From Apoda limacodes (lineage: Eukaryota; Arthropoda; Insecta; Lepidoptera; Limacodidae): 64,000 nucleotides of DNA. Below, piece by piece: positions 35,446 to 46,959 of the stretch; positions within the stretch are counted from its first letter, which is position 1, and each line of letters opens with the position of its first letter. The notes under the pieces are model-generated. The model worked only from the letters and a program-made list of their open reading frames with translations. It was not told the DNA's origin and made no database searches. The translations under genes and the position numbers were made by a program. Location: positions 10,386,501 to 10,450,500 of the forward strand of contig OX291557.1 of NCBI GenBank assembly GCA_946406115.1, read 5' to 3'.

Positions 35446-36375
35446 TCTTTAAATTCCGTTCACTAATTTCTGATAAATACGTGGACAAACACACATACAT
35501 ACACACATGCATACATAATTAGAGCTTATTGCATCGTATAGCAGAAAGCAGAGTCAGCAGAGATTACAATCGCATAATCCCACGACGATCGAGAAATACT
35601 TATGTACCTACATTACATAGCTTATTTCTCGATTGCCATAGGATTTATTATAATTATCTCTTGGACATACGGCCCCTTTGCGGATTACGTAACATCAGTT
35701 GCAACTTACAACTATCGCATGGTTATTGTTTCAGGGCTACACCAAATAGATTCACGCAATTTTTTTCTGCAACGAAGGGCCAATTCTAAATTCGCGCAGA
35801 TTAATATAATGCATATGGAAATAAGTATATAAAAGAACTCATATTATATAAAAACTTATCTACAAAAAAAAAAACCGAGGAAAAAAATTAAAAAGGTAAA
35901 ATATAATAAATTTAGTCTCAATAACTAACAAAGTTTTTGTTACGAACACGCACAGCGGCGACGGACGTAGGCTAGCTTCTTCGGTTGGTAAAACGAAGCT
36001 ACGACAACGAAGCGCCGTAGAAATTAGACAACCGTACGGTAGCTAGCTACTAGACTAGGCCACTGACGTGTTTATAGTGGACTGTATGTTGTGGCGACCG
36101 GGTGACGCACTTGTGAACCGCTGACCACGAAGATTTCTTCAGAGCGAAATAATAGCCGAAGTGAAGCGGAGTATTCTAATGAAGAATTTATTTACACTTT
36201 TACACGAGAGCACTTATTTTACGCTTAATTTCTAGCAGAGTTTCTTCCTTTTTTCTAGCAGCGTTTCTTTCTTGAACCTTCACTTTACAATTGAGCACTT
36301 ATTTTCTTGCAGAGTTTCTTTCTTGATTATTGGTTCTTCCTTTCTTGATTTCTTGCTGCGAACTGCGACGACGAA
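35446..36375. other. Noncoding stretch with GC-richer patch and short imperfect repeats
   Basis: Between about 35940 and 36170 the base composition is noticeably more balanced (CACAGCGGCGACGGACGTAG, GACCGGGTGACGCACTTG), but I find no exon. From 36208 to 36345 the motif CTAGCAGAGTTTCTT / CTTGCAGAGTTTCTT occurs three times, twice preceded by GAGCACTTATTTT, a short imperfect tandem array next to the LINE poly(A) tail. Confidence 0.4.
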
Positions 36376-38640
36376 TTTTTTTTTTTTTTTTTTTGAACTG
36401 TCTATGCAGTTGGCTGTTGCAGCTATTACTGTTTCACCGGGCTTTTCGGGGCGAGACTCTGAAGGAGCCTCAGCCCATATAGCGCCCAACGCTCAAGGGC
36501 TCCCCGCGGGGGAAGCCTCGGCTTGGGTTGTCGCTCTCGGGGGCGTCCCTTCGACCGGAAGAGTCTCGAACCCGAAGGTGAGTCACCGCCAGGAAGGGAG
36601 TTCCCCGTTACGCGGGTACGGTTGCAATTGAGTGGGGGAGAGAAGCGCCCCGGCACTCTTTGATACCTCGAGTATCCTTGTGGGCGCCGACGAACCCGGG
36701 GACGTCGGCGTCGTGTTTGGAGGGAGGCCCTATTCGGGGAGGTCGTATAGACTAATCTCGCTATCCGGACAGCGAGATCGTCATCTGGGGCCGTTAGTAC
36801 GTGCAGAGGCCGCCTAACTATAGTTTTACGACCGTACCGAGGTCGATCGGGGGGATGATAAGTTGTGGATTGCACAATTAATCGATTTGGGTGATTTTGC
36901 ATACGCTCGAGAAAGCGGACTGCAAAGTCTTTGAAATATTGGGAAATCGTGGGGAGTTCGAAGTCTCTGTGTAGGTCCGCATTGCGGACGTACCAAGAGG
37001 CTCCAGAGGCCGCTCTGAGAAAGCGGTTTTGGAGGGTCTGAAGTTTGTGGAGATTGCGCTTGGATAACGCAAAGACTACGCTAGCATAAGCTACATGGAG
37101 ATTGCGCTTGGATAACGCAAAGACTACGCTAGCATAAGCTACATACTAGCTTATGCTAGCGTAGTCTTTGCGTTATCCAAGCGCAATCTCCACAAACTTC
37201 AGACCCTCAAAAACCGCTTTCTCAGAGCGGCCAGTGGAGCCTCTTATTTCTCAGCGACATCTTACTGTACTTGCCTATCATGGGATAAAGACGACCGAGG
37301 ACAAAAGCGGCTCGGTCTCTGCCTATTTTGGTGTGAGCGTGGAAGTTCAAACGACTATCCATGGTCACACTGAGATATTAGGTCTTATTTTGCCAGGGAA
37401 TGGCACGACCGAAGAGTGAGAGGGGAGGTGTCCGCGGAGGGCAGCCTACGGTGAAGAGGACGACAGAGCTTTTTTCGGGATTCACCTCGATTCTCCATTT
37501 CCGAAACCATTCGCCTAGGGTGGTGAAAGCGGGTTGGAGTCGTTGGTGTACAGAAGGTACAAGATGGGGCCGAGCACAGACCCTTGCGGGACTCCTGCTT
37601 CTATAGGACGGGGAGAAGAGACAGTGCCTTTAACTTTGTAGCGAAAGCTACGATTCGACAAATAGTCTCGTATGATGAGCACGAGACGATCTGGCAACTG
37701 AAAGTTGTACAGTTTAAAAATTAAACCGTTGTGCCAGACTTTTTCGAAAGCTTTCGCTACATCGAAGAAGACAGCGCCCGTGTGGCGAGCCTTACCTAAT
37801 ACTGGTTGGAAGCCAGTGAGAATATGTTCCGTTATGCAGAGGACTTGATGGACGCATGAGTGTTTGGCACGGAAGCCGAACTGCTCGTCTATTAAAATGC
37901 CTCTGGAGATTATAGCGTTCCGTAGGCGGGCGAGAAGGAGGCGTTCATAGAGTTTACGAAGGGCCTTTAGTAAACTTATGGGGCGATAGGAGGACGGCTC
38001 GGTACGAGCTTTGCCTGGCTTATGGATGCCTATAACAATTGGATCTTTCCATTGAGAAGGAAAGATGCAATGTTCGATAGCAGCGTTAAAGATCGCTACT
38101 AGGAGTCAGAGAAGGGGAAGAGTGAGGCGCTCCAGGATATCGTTAGAGATACCGTCCGCACCGGGGGCTTTACGGGGGTGTAGGTCTTTGATGACCTGTA
38201 TGACTTCGTCGATAGTGACAGGGGGCAGGGGGTCTTGTGGAGGCAGAGAAGTTCTGTGCTCCACTTCGCCGTCTACCTCGCGCACGTGGTCGTGGTGCTT
38301 AAGGCACATTGGGCTTGGAGGCTAGACGCTAGGCAATCCGCGTTTTCGTCGTCATTGAACGCGGGAACGTTGTTGGGACGAGTTAACGGAGGGAGAGAAT
38401 TGGCGTTGTCTGATTTTAGGGCTCTGGCTAAGTGCCAATAAGCTTGGTGAGAAGGAGAAATGTTTTCCATCAGATCACCGAAACATTGGGCGCGGACCCA
38501 GCTACAGCGGTTCTTACACGGCGGTGTAAGTCGTTGAGGCGAGCTTTATTATTATTATCGATAGTGGGAGCGCGATCGCGTGCGCGGCGGGCCGCATTAC
38601 GCTCAGTTGATATTAGTTCAGGAGTTTAGTGATTAAGACA
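36376..38640 (-). mobile_element. Jockey-like LINE, 5' truncated and internally rearranged
   Basis: Minus-strand order: pre-RT region with YWHLARALK (about 38440) and PPVTIDEVIQVIKDLHPRKA (about 38220), the conserved APGADGI motif, RT block with IEAGVPQGSVLGP (about 37590), thumb tract RDRAAFVLGRLYPMIGKY (about 37300-37270), then C-terminal RFLRAASGASWYVRN (about 37010) and DDDLAVRI (about 36790). A poly(A) tail reads as the T run at 36376-36394. Stops and frameshifts break the frame throughout, and about 100 bp of the C-terminal region is inserted in inverse orientation at 37148-37245. Overlapping ORFs on both strands here are readings of this GC-rich dead element. Its higher GC content stands out from the flanks. 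Confidence 0.9.
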
Positions 38641-38889
38641 ACAACTTTCTTTTTGTCGGTTTAATTTTTTGTGCCTAATACGTTTGGTAAGCCTGCAAAA
38701 ATGCTACTCGATTAAGAAAACATTTTGTATAGTTATAATATTACTCCAGCTATTAATCATATATACTTTAAAGCTGGTACCATTTACGTTTGAAAGGGAG
38801 AGACCGAAGGGATAGTTATAAAAAAATAACATTGTTACAGTAGATTGTTCACAGCACGCGCCTTTGCTGATAAAGTAGGTAAGTTCGCT
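38641..38889. other. Short noncoding gap between two LINE remnants
   Basis: No gene or repeat seen; a 65-codon minus frame partly covers it without support. Confidence 0.4.
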
Positions 38890-39340
38890 AGGCAAAGTCA
38901 AAGTCAGAATTTTTTATTCAAATTAGGTTTTTACAAACACTTTTGAATCGTCAAAGTTATAAAATACTATACATTTTGAACAACTTTGAATTTTTTGAAT
39001 TTTTACCGAGAACAATTTAGCAAGAAATTTAATAGTTAATCTTTTTAAAGAATCATAAAAATAGAAATACAATGTTTTAAATAAAAAATTCAAGACAAAC
39101 GATTTTATATTATTCCCATTTTAGTTTGGTTTACCTGTTCGTCATGTAATTGAGTATCTTCAGTCCCATGGTTTTTTTTAAATCATTTACATAGTTTGAA
39201 ATATTGTATGCTTTTTACAAAGTTGTTGTTTGCTAAGAGATTTAAATTTACTTATTGATAGCTTTTGAATATTATTAGGAACTTTATAATGCGCTAATTT
39301 ATAGCATTTTAGTACAAGTACCTACAAAGCGTTACATTAA
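38890..39340 (-). mobile_element. LINE 3' end, same family as 29985-30917, reverse
   Basis: Starts on the plus strand with GCAAAGTCAAAGTCAG (the TTTGAC tail in reverse), then TTTTGAATCGTCAAAGTTAT and ATTTTTACCGAGAAC, the 3' UTR of the 29985-30917 element in reverse complement. The end of the coding part is recognisable on the minus strand (KAYNISN-like tract near 39210-39190 and YNKV/KFK region near 39300-39240), heavily mutated. Confidence 0.75.
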
Positions 39341-40864
39341 GGCACCTAAGATAAATTTCGTAATGTAGTTCAGTTTTAGTACGTAAATTTCTGAATGATA
39401 GAGGTCATGCAATTTATTGGACGGTGGGGTGCCAGGAGCTGCGTAGGCGCAACGCGAGGCTGTGCCAAGTGTTGGTAGATCGCCCACTTTTCCTTTCTAC
39501 TACATTCAGTGTTCCAGATTACGTCAGGCAACCTAGGCATGTTAATTTAACAGATGTCTCCTAACTAGTAAAACAGATAGATAATTTGATATTTATCTTT
39601 TTTTTTTGATAAGTTTTTTCTATGCCAATTTTAATAGCCGTATGGAACTTTGTAGGCAGATTAATGATCATTTCGATATTCCCGCAATGAACAAATATGA
39701 GCCACAGAGCTTTACTAACAAGACGCTATCATTTATGATGTCTTTGTTATACTATTGTCGAGTAGCTTTACTGTTGCTGTGTCGGTAAAAATAATAGTAT
39801 TACTACTACATAAACGCAGATAAAACGACGAACGTATTCTAAAAATGAAACCTAGCTAGATCGATTTATCGCCCCCAAAACCCTATGCACACTAAATGTC
39901 ATGAAAATCGTTAGAGCCGTTTACGAAATTTCAGATTATATATCTTTATATGTACATATATACAAGACTTGCTCGTTTAAGTGCATTAGATTAGTAGGAT
40001 AGTATGATTGTTGTCAATCCACCCGCTGCCCGTTTACTAGGTCTTTCATCTATCATATATCCTCTCATTAACTGGCTTGGTTACGAATAATTGTAAAATA
40101 ACCCTGATTAATTACCTACCTTCGTGTACCTACCTTCTCTCTCTAGTTAATAGCTACCTCAGTTCATATTCCTTGAGAGATGAGTAATAAATCATAGACA
40201 GCTGTGCTGTCCTGAATCAGTTTTGGTACCTACTTTAGCCATAAACGAAAAGCAATTCCACTTATGTAGAGGCTGTTATGAGAAAGGAATAGAAGTCACC
40301 AACAGATGCTTGAACGGCGTTACTTGCATGGGTTTTATAAAATCTAACAAAGAACCCGGAATTGTAGTGTAGTTATATCACAAAACAATTCAGGAGTCTC
40401 GGTACAGTTAAATTATTACGTTTTTTTGTGGTACCGACAGTCGACAAAATTATGTAATTATTTGAACCGATCGGTTTGTTCCCCCCGATAATTCCGTCCC
40501 CGTAGTTTCACAATATACTTACTTAAGGTGTACTTTAGAAATCTAATAATTATAAAATACTTATACATATATTTTATAATTTTTTAAGAAGATGCTGGTT
40601 AGTTTTGATTACTTATACCAAAATAAAAAGTGTTTTTTTTTTCTGTATCATTTCAAAATTATGTTAAGTTACTTAGACAAAGCTTTTTGTGCTTTTCAAC
40701 AAGATTAGAAGAGTTTTACGCCATAATGTTAATGAATGCGTAATGAAATTTAATGTTAGTTGTGTGACGGAAATAAAAATAATAACCTAGTAACTTTGGC
40801 ATAATAACTTCTCTTTATCTACGACTGAAAACTGACACTAAAGTTTAAAGAAAGGTTAACTAAC
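39341..40864. other. Noncoding stretch with one RTE-like tail
   Basis: At about 39870-39995, CTAAATGTCATGAAAATCGT, TAGAGCCGTTTACGAAATTT and ATACAAGACTTGCTCGTTTA resemble an RTE LINE 3' end. The rest has no supported feature. If the two candidate first exons belong to one gene, this is intron between them for the distal transcript. Confidence 0.4.
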
Positions 40865-41050
40865 CTGAACTCCCTCCAGTCCTCCATCGTAAAGCGTCCA
40901 CCGTCCATATGCTGTCATATTACAACACTTCACATCACAAAATATTCAAATTAATAACAAAATCCACACAATTATCTGACTGCACTTCCGACTTCAACAC
41001 TCAATGAGCACAAATTCCACACTGCGCTAGCATGGGACACTGCGGACACT
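40865..41050 (-). CDS. Candidate alternative first exon 2 (distal), leader plus 18 codons
   Basis: On the minus strand an ATG at 40918 opens MTAYGRWTLYDGGLEGVQ and ends in phase 0 at the donor GTTCAG/GTTAGT, last exon base 40865. The sequence before it (about 41050-40919) reads like an insect 5' leader: alternating GTG/TTG-rich sequence without a long open frame, and only one minimal ATG-stop upstream. The start of the leader cannot be fixed. A second ATG at 40890 (MEDWREFR) also reaches the donor but in another phase; I prefer the first because its phase equals that of the candidate exon at 33002-32961. I do not recognise the peptide. If real, this is the distal promoter of the same leftward gene. 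Confidence 0.4.
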
Positions 41051-41449
41051 TGGCAAATACACTCTTTAGTGCTTGATTAGCACAAATGTGCGAGTATAGG
41101 TTACATAGTACCTTAGAATGGCCATGGCACTTCTCGAAGATTGGAATAGATTGCACATTCATTGAAGCGATTGAATAGAATGGATGAAATGGTCCTTGCA
41201 GCTATTTGTACAATTATTGAACGAACTTTGTACTGTTTATTACGTTTTGGACGTAATAGTTAGAATTTAAACAATAAAGTCACGTAGCCATACCTAAGTT
41301 TATGCACGACGACTTACTTAATAATGATAACGCAGGAATGTCGATTAATGTCGAGTTTATTTATAACTTGCTGTGCCTACGATGTCGTTTACGGGGTCTT
41401 AGGGTACAGCGGCGCTAACTTAGTGGCGAACTTCCCCGAAAAAAATCCT

Positions 41450-41487
41450 GGATACGTCAATGATACCACGCTACCATTGACGTATCC
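41450..41487. repeat. 13-bp inverted repeat (hairpin)
   Basis: GGATACGTCAATG at 41450-41462 is followed after 12 nt by its exact reverse complement CATTGACGTATCC at 41475-41487. It may be the remnant of a small foldback element. No transcription signal is attached. Confidence 0.8.
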
Positions 41488-42224
41488 TATCCTTTGTTAA
41501 CCAAGGATATAATATAACATATATAAGGCACCTGCAGTTAATAGGGCTTGTTGCTTATTTCTTGCTTATAATTGTTTATTTCTATGCCAAAACACATTTC
41601 TAAGCTTCTTCTGCGCCGGTTTTTTACGCTTTAAAAAACATATTTCAAAGAGTCATAAACGCATCAAATGAAGTTTAATTAAATAGGTAATTATTTTGAT
41701 ACATAGGCCTAATTGCAAACCTATAAGGCTGTCCCCGCATTTGTCTCAATATTATTCATCTGAAACTACAAGCAGAAAAAAATAAGGTTTTCTTCTGAGC
41801 CTTGGCCTTCTCTACATGGGCCTTATATGCCTCAAGTACCTTTTATCCTAAGATATTGCTTAGAAATTGCCAGGTGTCTCTAGAATTTGTCGAGTAATTT
41901 ACGTGTTTTGCAGCAAAAAAAATTGTTTAGGGCAGATAGGTATACAACGACAAGAACGCAATGGCTTTTTTTTTTACTTTTTAGTGAATTATTAAAGTCA
42001 TCCAATTTTTTTATTTAGATTTAATTTTGAGTCGTCAAAGTTCATAACTTGACCAACTAGTTGAAGTAAATTAGGGCAAGCAACATTTCGCTCAGTTATT
42101 CTCCAGACTCCGCCATTGTTCGTTCAAGTGTTCAGGGACCTTGTCTAGCCCACTCTATTCTTAAAAAGTACGTAAGTGTTCTAAAGCGTTGGTAAACAGT
42201 TTTGGGAATATCACATCCTTCTGC

Positions 42225-42300
42225 ATAGCTGGAATAAATCTGGAACACTAACGTAGCGCATTATAGCTGGAATAAATCTGGAACACTATCGTAGCGCATT
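42225..42300 (+). repeat. Two-unit tandem repeat, 38 bp
   Basis: ATAGCTGGAATAAATCTGGA followed by ACACTA(A/T)CGTAGCGCATT is present twice back to back, starting at 42225 and 42263, with a single mismatch visible. Confidence 0.9.
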
Positions 42301-43741
42301 TCGTTTTCATCAGCACCTTGATTTTGCCAGGGGCCAGGTTTCGATCGTAGGTGTCTAGTTCACAAATGCCATACAGAGCGTGAGAGGCTTAGTAAGTAGG
42401 TATACTCCTAAGCCTTCTGTTCTGGAACTATAACTTGAATCGAACATTATAACGATATTTAAAATCCAACCTGCTTTAACGGCTGAAACTCATCAAGTCT
42501 CCAGCGAAACGATTCCTGACCGATGAGTCTGTAGGACAGTTTATTTACGTGGATAAGGAATGATTTATTTAGTCGTATCAGAAGAGTTACCAACGGATTT
42601 GTTTACCTTTGAAGAAATAAAATGATTTTCATTTTCCTGCTCCACGACTCCCGCACCCTTTGAGTATTATGATGACGTGACTAATTGCTTACGTATGAGA
42701 TGGCTCATTTTGTTGTTTCTATGTGTACTAGAGCCCAAGGTCAATATAGAGTTTGGCTTTCGGTTTGTCGTAGGACACACTGGTCCCGAGAAGGGTGTGT
42801 GTGTGATGTGTATTACTTTCCATAAAATTGTACCTTAACAAGCATAATTAACAGTTTTGGTTGACTACCGTAATCCTGAGATGCTTCCTTTTTTTTGAGG
42901 ATGGTCGCTAGCTAAGTTCACTGTATCCACTCAAGTTCTTTGCCAATGGCGGCTAACATTTTACTAGTGACCCAAAAGTCAGCACTTTGGCGTGAGGTAG
43001 GTACGACTATCGCAATGTAATGCTTTATATTTTTATAGCTTTTGCTAGAGAACCTTAATTTCGGTTATCGGCGTGGAATTCCTGCAGCAACTTCTTGATT
43101 ATAGTAAATCATCCGACTCACGCTTGACGTTTTTAAGTAGCATATATCTATGAGCTAATTTCTTCTTATGAAGTAAATTCTATACCCATTTTCAAAAATT
43201 TGAAATTTGATTTTGTGTCACGATTTTATCGTGGATGTTTAAATAAAATGCACGCAAATATTTTCACGTTCTAACGTTATCACGGACGGAAAATTAAAGG
43301 CATCTTCATTTTTACTTATTGTATATCGTGATGCCATGCCACGTCGTTAGTAATAATATTAATATCCTACCACTTGCCAAATAGGTTATGTTTTAAGGAA
43401 TCATTTGAAGTGATGCCGACTACTTTCTACTATTAGGAGGGAGTACCTCACACCTTAGAACCTAAAAGATGGTGGTGTAGGCGTCAAAAACATCATCTAT
43501 GGTTACTATAAGTTTTCCCTACTGCGCATCAGGTTGTTAAAGAAGGGAGTGATCAGAATTCTAAAGGGTCTGTAACGAAATAAATACACCACAAGCGTTA
43601 ATCTAACTACTGTGTGGTTCACAGGCTACGGTAACCGATAAACTTAGGCGGACCAGCTTGATTCACACTTAACATTTGATTGAGTTTTGTATCTCCTATT
43701 GTATCTCGAAAATAAAATATTATTTACGCTTAAAGTAATGT

Positions 43742-43747
43742 TTTATT
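43742..43747 (-). terminator. CFDP1: Poly(A) signal of CFDP1
   Basis: AATAAA on the minus strand (TCAAATAAAACATT), 73 nt after the CFDP1 stop codon at 43822-43820. It is the first canonical signal after the stop, so the mRNA probably ends near 43720-43730. Confidence 0.7.
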
Positions 43748-43819
43748 TGAGTAATACGAGAGTATGAAGTACAATTTATACCTATTATGAGTCAATTACT
43801 AATTTAATGGTTCAGCTAT

Positions 43820-43919
43820 TCACGATAGTCGGTTGCTGCGTCGACTCTGCCGAAGGTCACGTTCGATCTCGAACTGGCGAAGATCAGCTCTCTCCAGGAA
43901 GCCTTGACGATCCAAATAT
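43820..43919 (-). CDS. CFDP1: CFDP1 (BCNT/Yeti) exon 3, C-terminal end
   Basis: This 100-nt exon finishes the BCNT-C domain. It follows a CTGCAG acceptor (43925-43920). The first base completes the glycine codon split at the end of exon 2, and then YLDRQGFLERADLRQFEIER runs to a TGA at 43822-43820. In CFDP1, Yeti and yeast Swc5 the domain continues after KG..G with Y.DR..FL.R.D.RQFE.E.., so the match is direct. Phase adds up exactly: exons of 526, 184 and 100 nt give 810 nt, 269 residues plus stop. The exon is too short to be found by ORF length. The C-terminal domain is the part that binds the chromatin-remodelling complex and is needed for H2A.Z exchange. Confidence 0.93.
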
Positions 43920-46106
43920 CTGCAGGGAAGAGAGTTAGCCGTTAATATAATAGTAATTATTTTTAATACAAAAGAGGTGAAAACTCAATTTGTTCACGAA
44001 ATTTTTTCTTTCTTTGAAAATATTACCTAGTATTGTTACACAGTCGTGTGAAATGATGCCTTATACAAATAAGTATAGGGCGTCATTGTTCGGAATAATG
44101 CCCAAGGCTGCTTTCTACCATCGCATCGTCAGGAATTCATTCTCACACCTTGGAACCTAAATGTTCACGTACAGTGAGGTTTCAGAGGAATTCCCTCTCG
44201 CAAACGCTAAGGTTGTGGAAGAAGTTTTCACTTCAAAAATACAAAATGACCCCAAAATCAAACAATAATCCGCTAGTGTTTAAAAATACTTCATGTTAGG
44301 TAGATTAAGAAACTTAGCCGTTTCGAAAAAAAATGCGAATTGCTGAAAGTACTTTCTAAGGGGTTATTTTGTGCTCTGATCACAAATATTTGTAAACAAG
44401 ATATGGCCACTTTTAAGCACGAAATTTAAATTGAACATGGAAATTTCGGTTTTCTTGAGTATAGCTTTGAACAAAAAGTGTTCAGAGAAAAGTGGTAGAT
44501 AGAGTACTTAGCCTAAATTCAAATTTGCGACTTCCTAGTTATCAATCAAAAATCTATAATGCTTTGAAGATGAAAAACACTGCGCGAGCGCAATAGTGGT
44601 ATACTGTGTTTATGGAAGAGTATCGTGTCTTTTCGCTTTGAATAAAAAAAAAATCTTTTTTGCCGTCAAATCTTCAAAAATCAAAGATTTTTTTTAAGAA
44701 TAATTAATAAGGAATTTATATTTCGAATATTTGATGCAACAGTCTAAGAATATTTAAACATTTTTTATATGATAGATAAATAATAAATACGAACGTTTGT
44801 AACTATACGACAATAAAAATTATATTATATTGGTTTAGGGATAGGAAGTAGGGTACAGTAATGTTTATATAGTAAATATATGCTTACTATATTTTACATA
44901 ATTAATAACAATCACATTATAAATATTACTTGACTAATTTTTCTCAATATTATATTAGCTAATTTTCAATTTTTAAAGTTTTTGAGGACCGAATTTTTCA
45001 AAGTTAGCTCAGAAGTCAGAGTATGAGCCAAAACTACAATGTATAGTATTTTTAGGTTGTATTTACCTAAATCTACAAGACCTATTTTGATCTTTTTCAA
45101 TAACTACATTTTTCGGCCTAAAAACTTAATTTCAGGATTTTCGGGAAATGATTGATTTTGACGCCGTAAGTGGCGATACTCAAAAAATAAAAAATTGATG
45201 TAAAAAGCAAGAAACATCACTAATTTTTTAGCATACGTATTATTTTTGAGTCAACCTCCTTTTCGAAAAAAATCATTCAAAAAAAAGGAAAAAATAGGCA
45301 TAATGGACTATACCTGGGCCCCATGACCTTTAAATGATCTTTCGTTGGTGGTAATTGGCGCGTATGTACTCTAGCTACAACTTTTGACTAAAAACTTTTT
45401 TAATTTGACCCCTCTGTTCAAAGCTAGCCTCAAGTAAAATCGAAATTTCCCTGTTCAATTCAAATTTGGCGCTTAAATATGGCTATATCTTTCTTCCCTT
45501 ACCTCGGGGAGCAAAATTACCGAAAAATTCGTGATCAGCGCATAAAATAACCCCTTAGTTATACCCTTTATTACCCTTTATAAAGTACTTTCAGCCATTT
45601 GCAAAAGAAAAATAAACAAAACTTACCGGGCGACTGGACTATTGGCATAATAACTAAACTAAATACCAAGCAATGCACTATTATAAAAATTACTATATTT
45701 TTATTGAAAATAAAAAACAATAAACGAATTGATGAGGTATGGATATGATGTAGCTGCACTGATAATGCACGTATTACATATTGCGTTGCCTTTGTCCATT
45801 AAGTATAATGTTAAAGTTCGCGCACATTGCAAAAATCTATACACTTTTAGGGTTTCGTAGCCAAATGGCAAAAACGGAACCACTTTTTTCCACTCGCTGT
45901 CTGTCGGTCCGTATGTCCTGACGGAGTACGGAGTGAGTCTACTGTACATAGTACTATATATTACTTATTTTGTGCCTGCATGCCTATAACAAATGACATT
46001 AACCAATAGTTTCCTAATTCTCATGGCCTTTAGTAACCTGCATAGGAATAGTCCTATTTCCGAACCCTGTTCCGTATTGGAAGCACTATAATAAGTGATA
46101 ATTTAC
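43920..46106 (-). other. CFDP1: CFDP1 intron 2, carrying repeats
   Basis: 2,187 bp with GT (GTAAAT after exon 2) and CTGCAG ends. It holds a LINE C-terminal relic at about 44090-44235 (GAATTCATTCTCACACCTTG, matching 50376-50400), a large foldback element at 44330-45600 and a fragment at 45845-45935 (TAGGGTTTCGTAGCCAAATG, CTGACGGAGTACGGAGTGAG). The 82- and 62-codon minus frames at 45571-45949 run through these repeats. Confidence 0.85.
44330..45600. mobile_element. Foldback element of about 1.27 kb in CFDP1 intron 2
   Basis: Left arm 44330-44540 and right arm 45365-45600 are reverse complements over about 200 bp with small indels. Shared strings include GCTGAAAGTACTTT, AAGGGGTTATTTT, ATATGGCCA / ATATAGCCA and GGAAATTTCG. 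The central 0.8 kb is AT-rich with no ORF. It is a non-autonomous DNA element or foldback; the superfamily is unknown. Confidence 0.75.
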
Positions 46107-46290
46107 CCATGTTTTCCTTTATTGTAGTTCTTTATTTCTTCTTCTACGTTCTCTTCCTTCTTATAGGTCTCCCAGTCAAGTTTAGTTTTCTCTAAAGTAG
46201 ACAATTTAGTTTTCTTGTTTAATTGATCTAGAACACCAGATAGACCACCAGATGTGCGACTTTTTGATGCAATCATTTCGGTCTTTTTTG
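46107..46290 (-). CDS. CFDP1: CFDP1 (BCNT/Yeti) exon 2
   Basis: 184 nt between a TTTCAG acceptor (46296-46291) and the donor CATGG/GTAAAT. It encodes residues 176-237, first a linker (KKTEMIASKS) and then the start of the BCNT-C domain: SGGLSGVLDQLNKKTKLST, LEKTKLDWETYK and EEEIKNYNKGKHG. The KLSTLEKxKLDW tract is the most conserved signature of the family from yeast Swc5 to human CFDP1. A Met codon in the open frame just upstream (46300) belongs to the intron. Confidence 0.96.
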
Positions 46291-46959
46291 CTGAAATCAT
46301 AAATTAACTCTATTTAATTGTTTTAAAAATATACCAGATCTCAAAATATCAAATTAAATACGTATATTATTTGTCACGCACTCACACTTACACCGTTATT
46401 TAGATTCAATAATGTACCTCAATACATAAATAAAAAACCGACCAACTGCGAGTCAGACTCGCGCACTAAGGAATCCTTACCATTACAGACTGCACGAGCC
46501 CGACTCGCACTTGACCGAGTTTTATTATTGCTTGCTTTAGAATAAAGACTACGCTTTAATCGCTTAAATTCTAAAGCTTGTATGTATTACGATTGAACAA
46601 AGATAGCAAAAAAAATTGTACGGGGACACCCTTCAATCTCTATTTTTTATTTCTTGCAGGGTGAGTTCTTGAAGAGACCAGTGGCGAGTTACAGACCACC
46701 ATAATAATGAGGGAGGAACAGCCTATTTACTCAACTATTTTAGTCATGCTTGATATAGGTTGGTGTGCCCATCGCCGCAGCACTGATCCTTATCAAGCTG
46801 GAGTAAGGTGGCTTTATTCATGGTATAAACCAAATTCTGCGGCTGGTATTCGCTTCCGAAAGAAAAAGGGTCTTGTGTCTGTCACTACACGTCATCAGCC
46901 GACAATGGCGTGCACTCCATATAGGCAGAAAGGCACTGCCTACCCTTGAGCATGTAACA

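Larger units (their letters stand above)
41051..43741. other. Noncoding stretch with a hairpin, a tandem repeat and a family A relic
   Basis: Holds the 13-bp perfect inverted repeat at 41450-41487, the 38-bp tandem pair at 42225-42300, a partial family A copy at 43030-43140 (TTTTGCTAGAGAACC, TTTCGGTTATCGGCGTGGAA, CTCACGCTTGACGTTTTTAA) and LINE-like relics at about 43410-43570. No gene seen. It separates the candidate distal first exon from the end of CFDP1. Confidence 0.45.

Noticed and set aside
37168..37419. Plus-strand 83-codon ORF beginning with the same 22 residues as a minus-strand ORF at 37072
   Set aside because: The identity is due to the palindromic LINE segment, not to two related genes.
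36272..38629. Many overlapping ORFs of 60-158 codons on both strands
   Set aside because: They come from the GC-rich, stop-poor remains of one minus-strand LINE; the LINE frame explains the region.
46707..46949. 80-codon plus-strand ORF preceded by a TTGCAG acceptor-like site
   Set aside because: It lies in CFDP1 intron 1 on the opposite strand, has no recognised homology and looks like a repeat; not supported as an exon.
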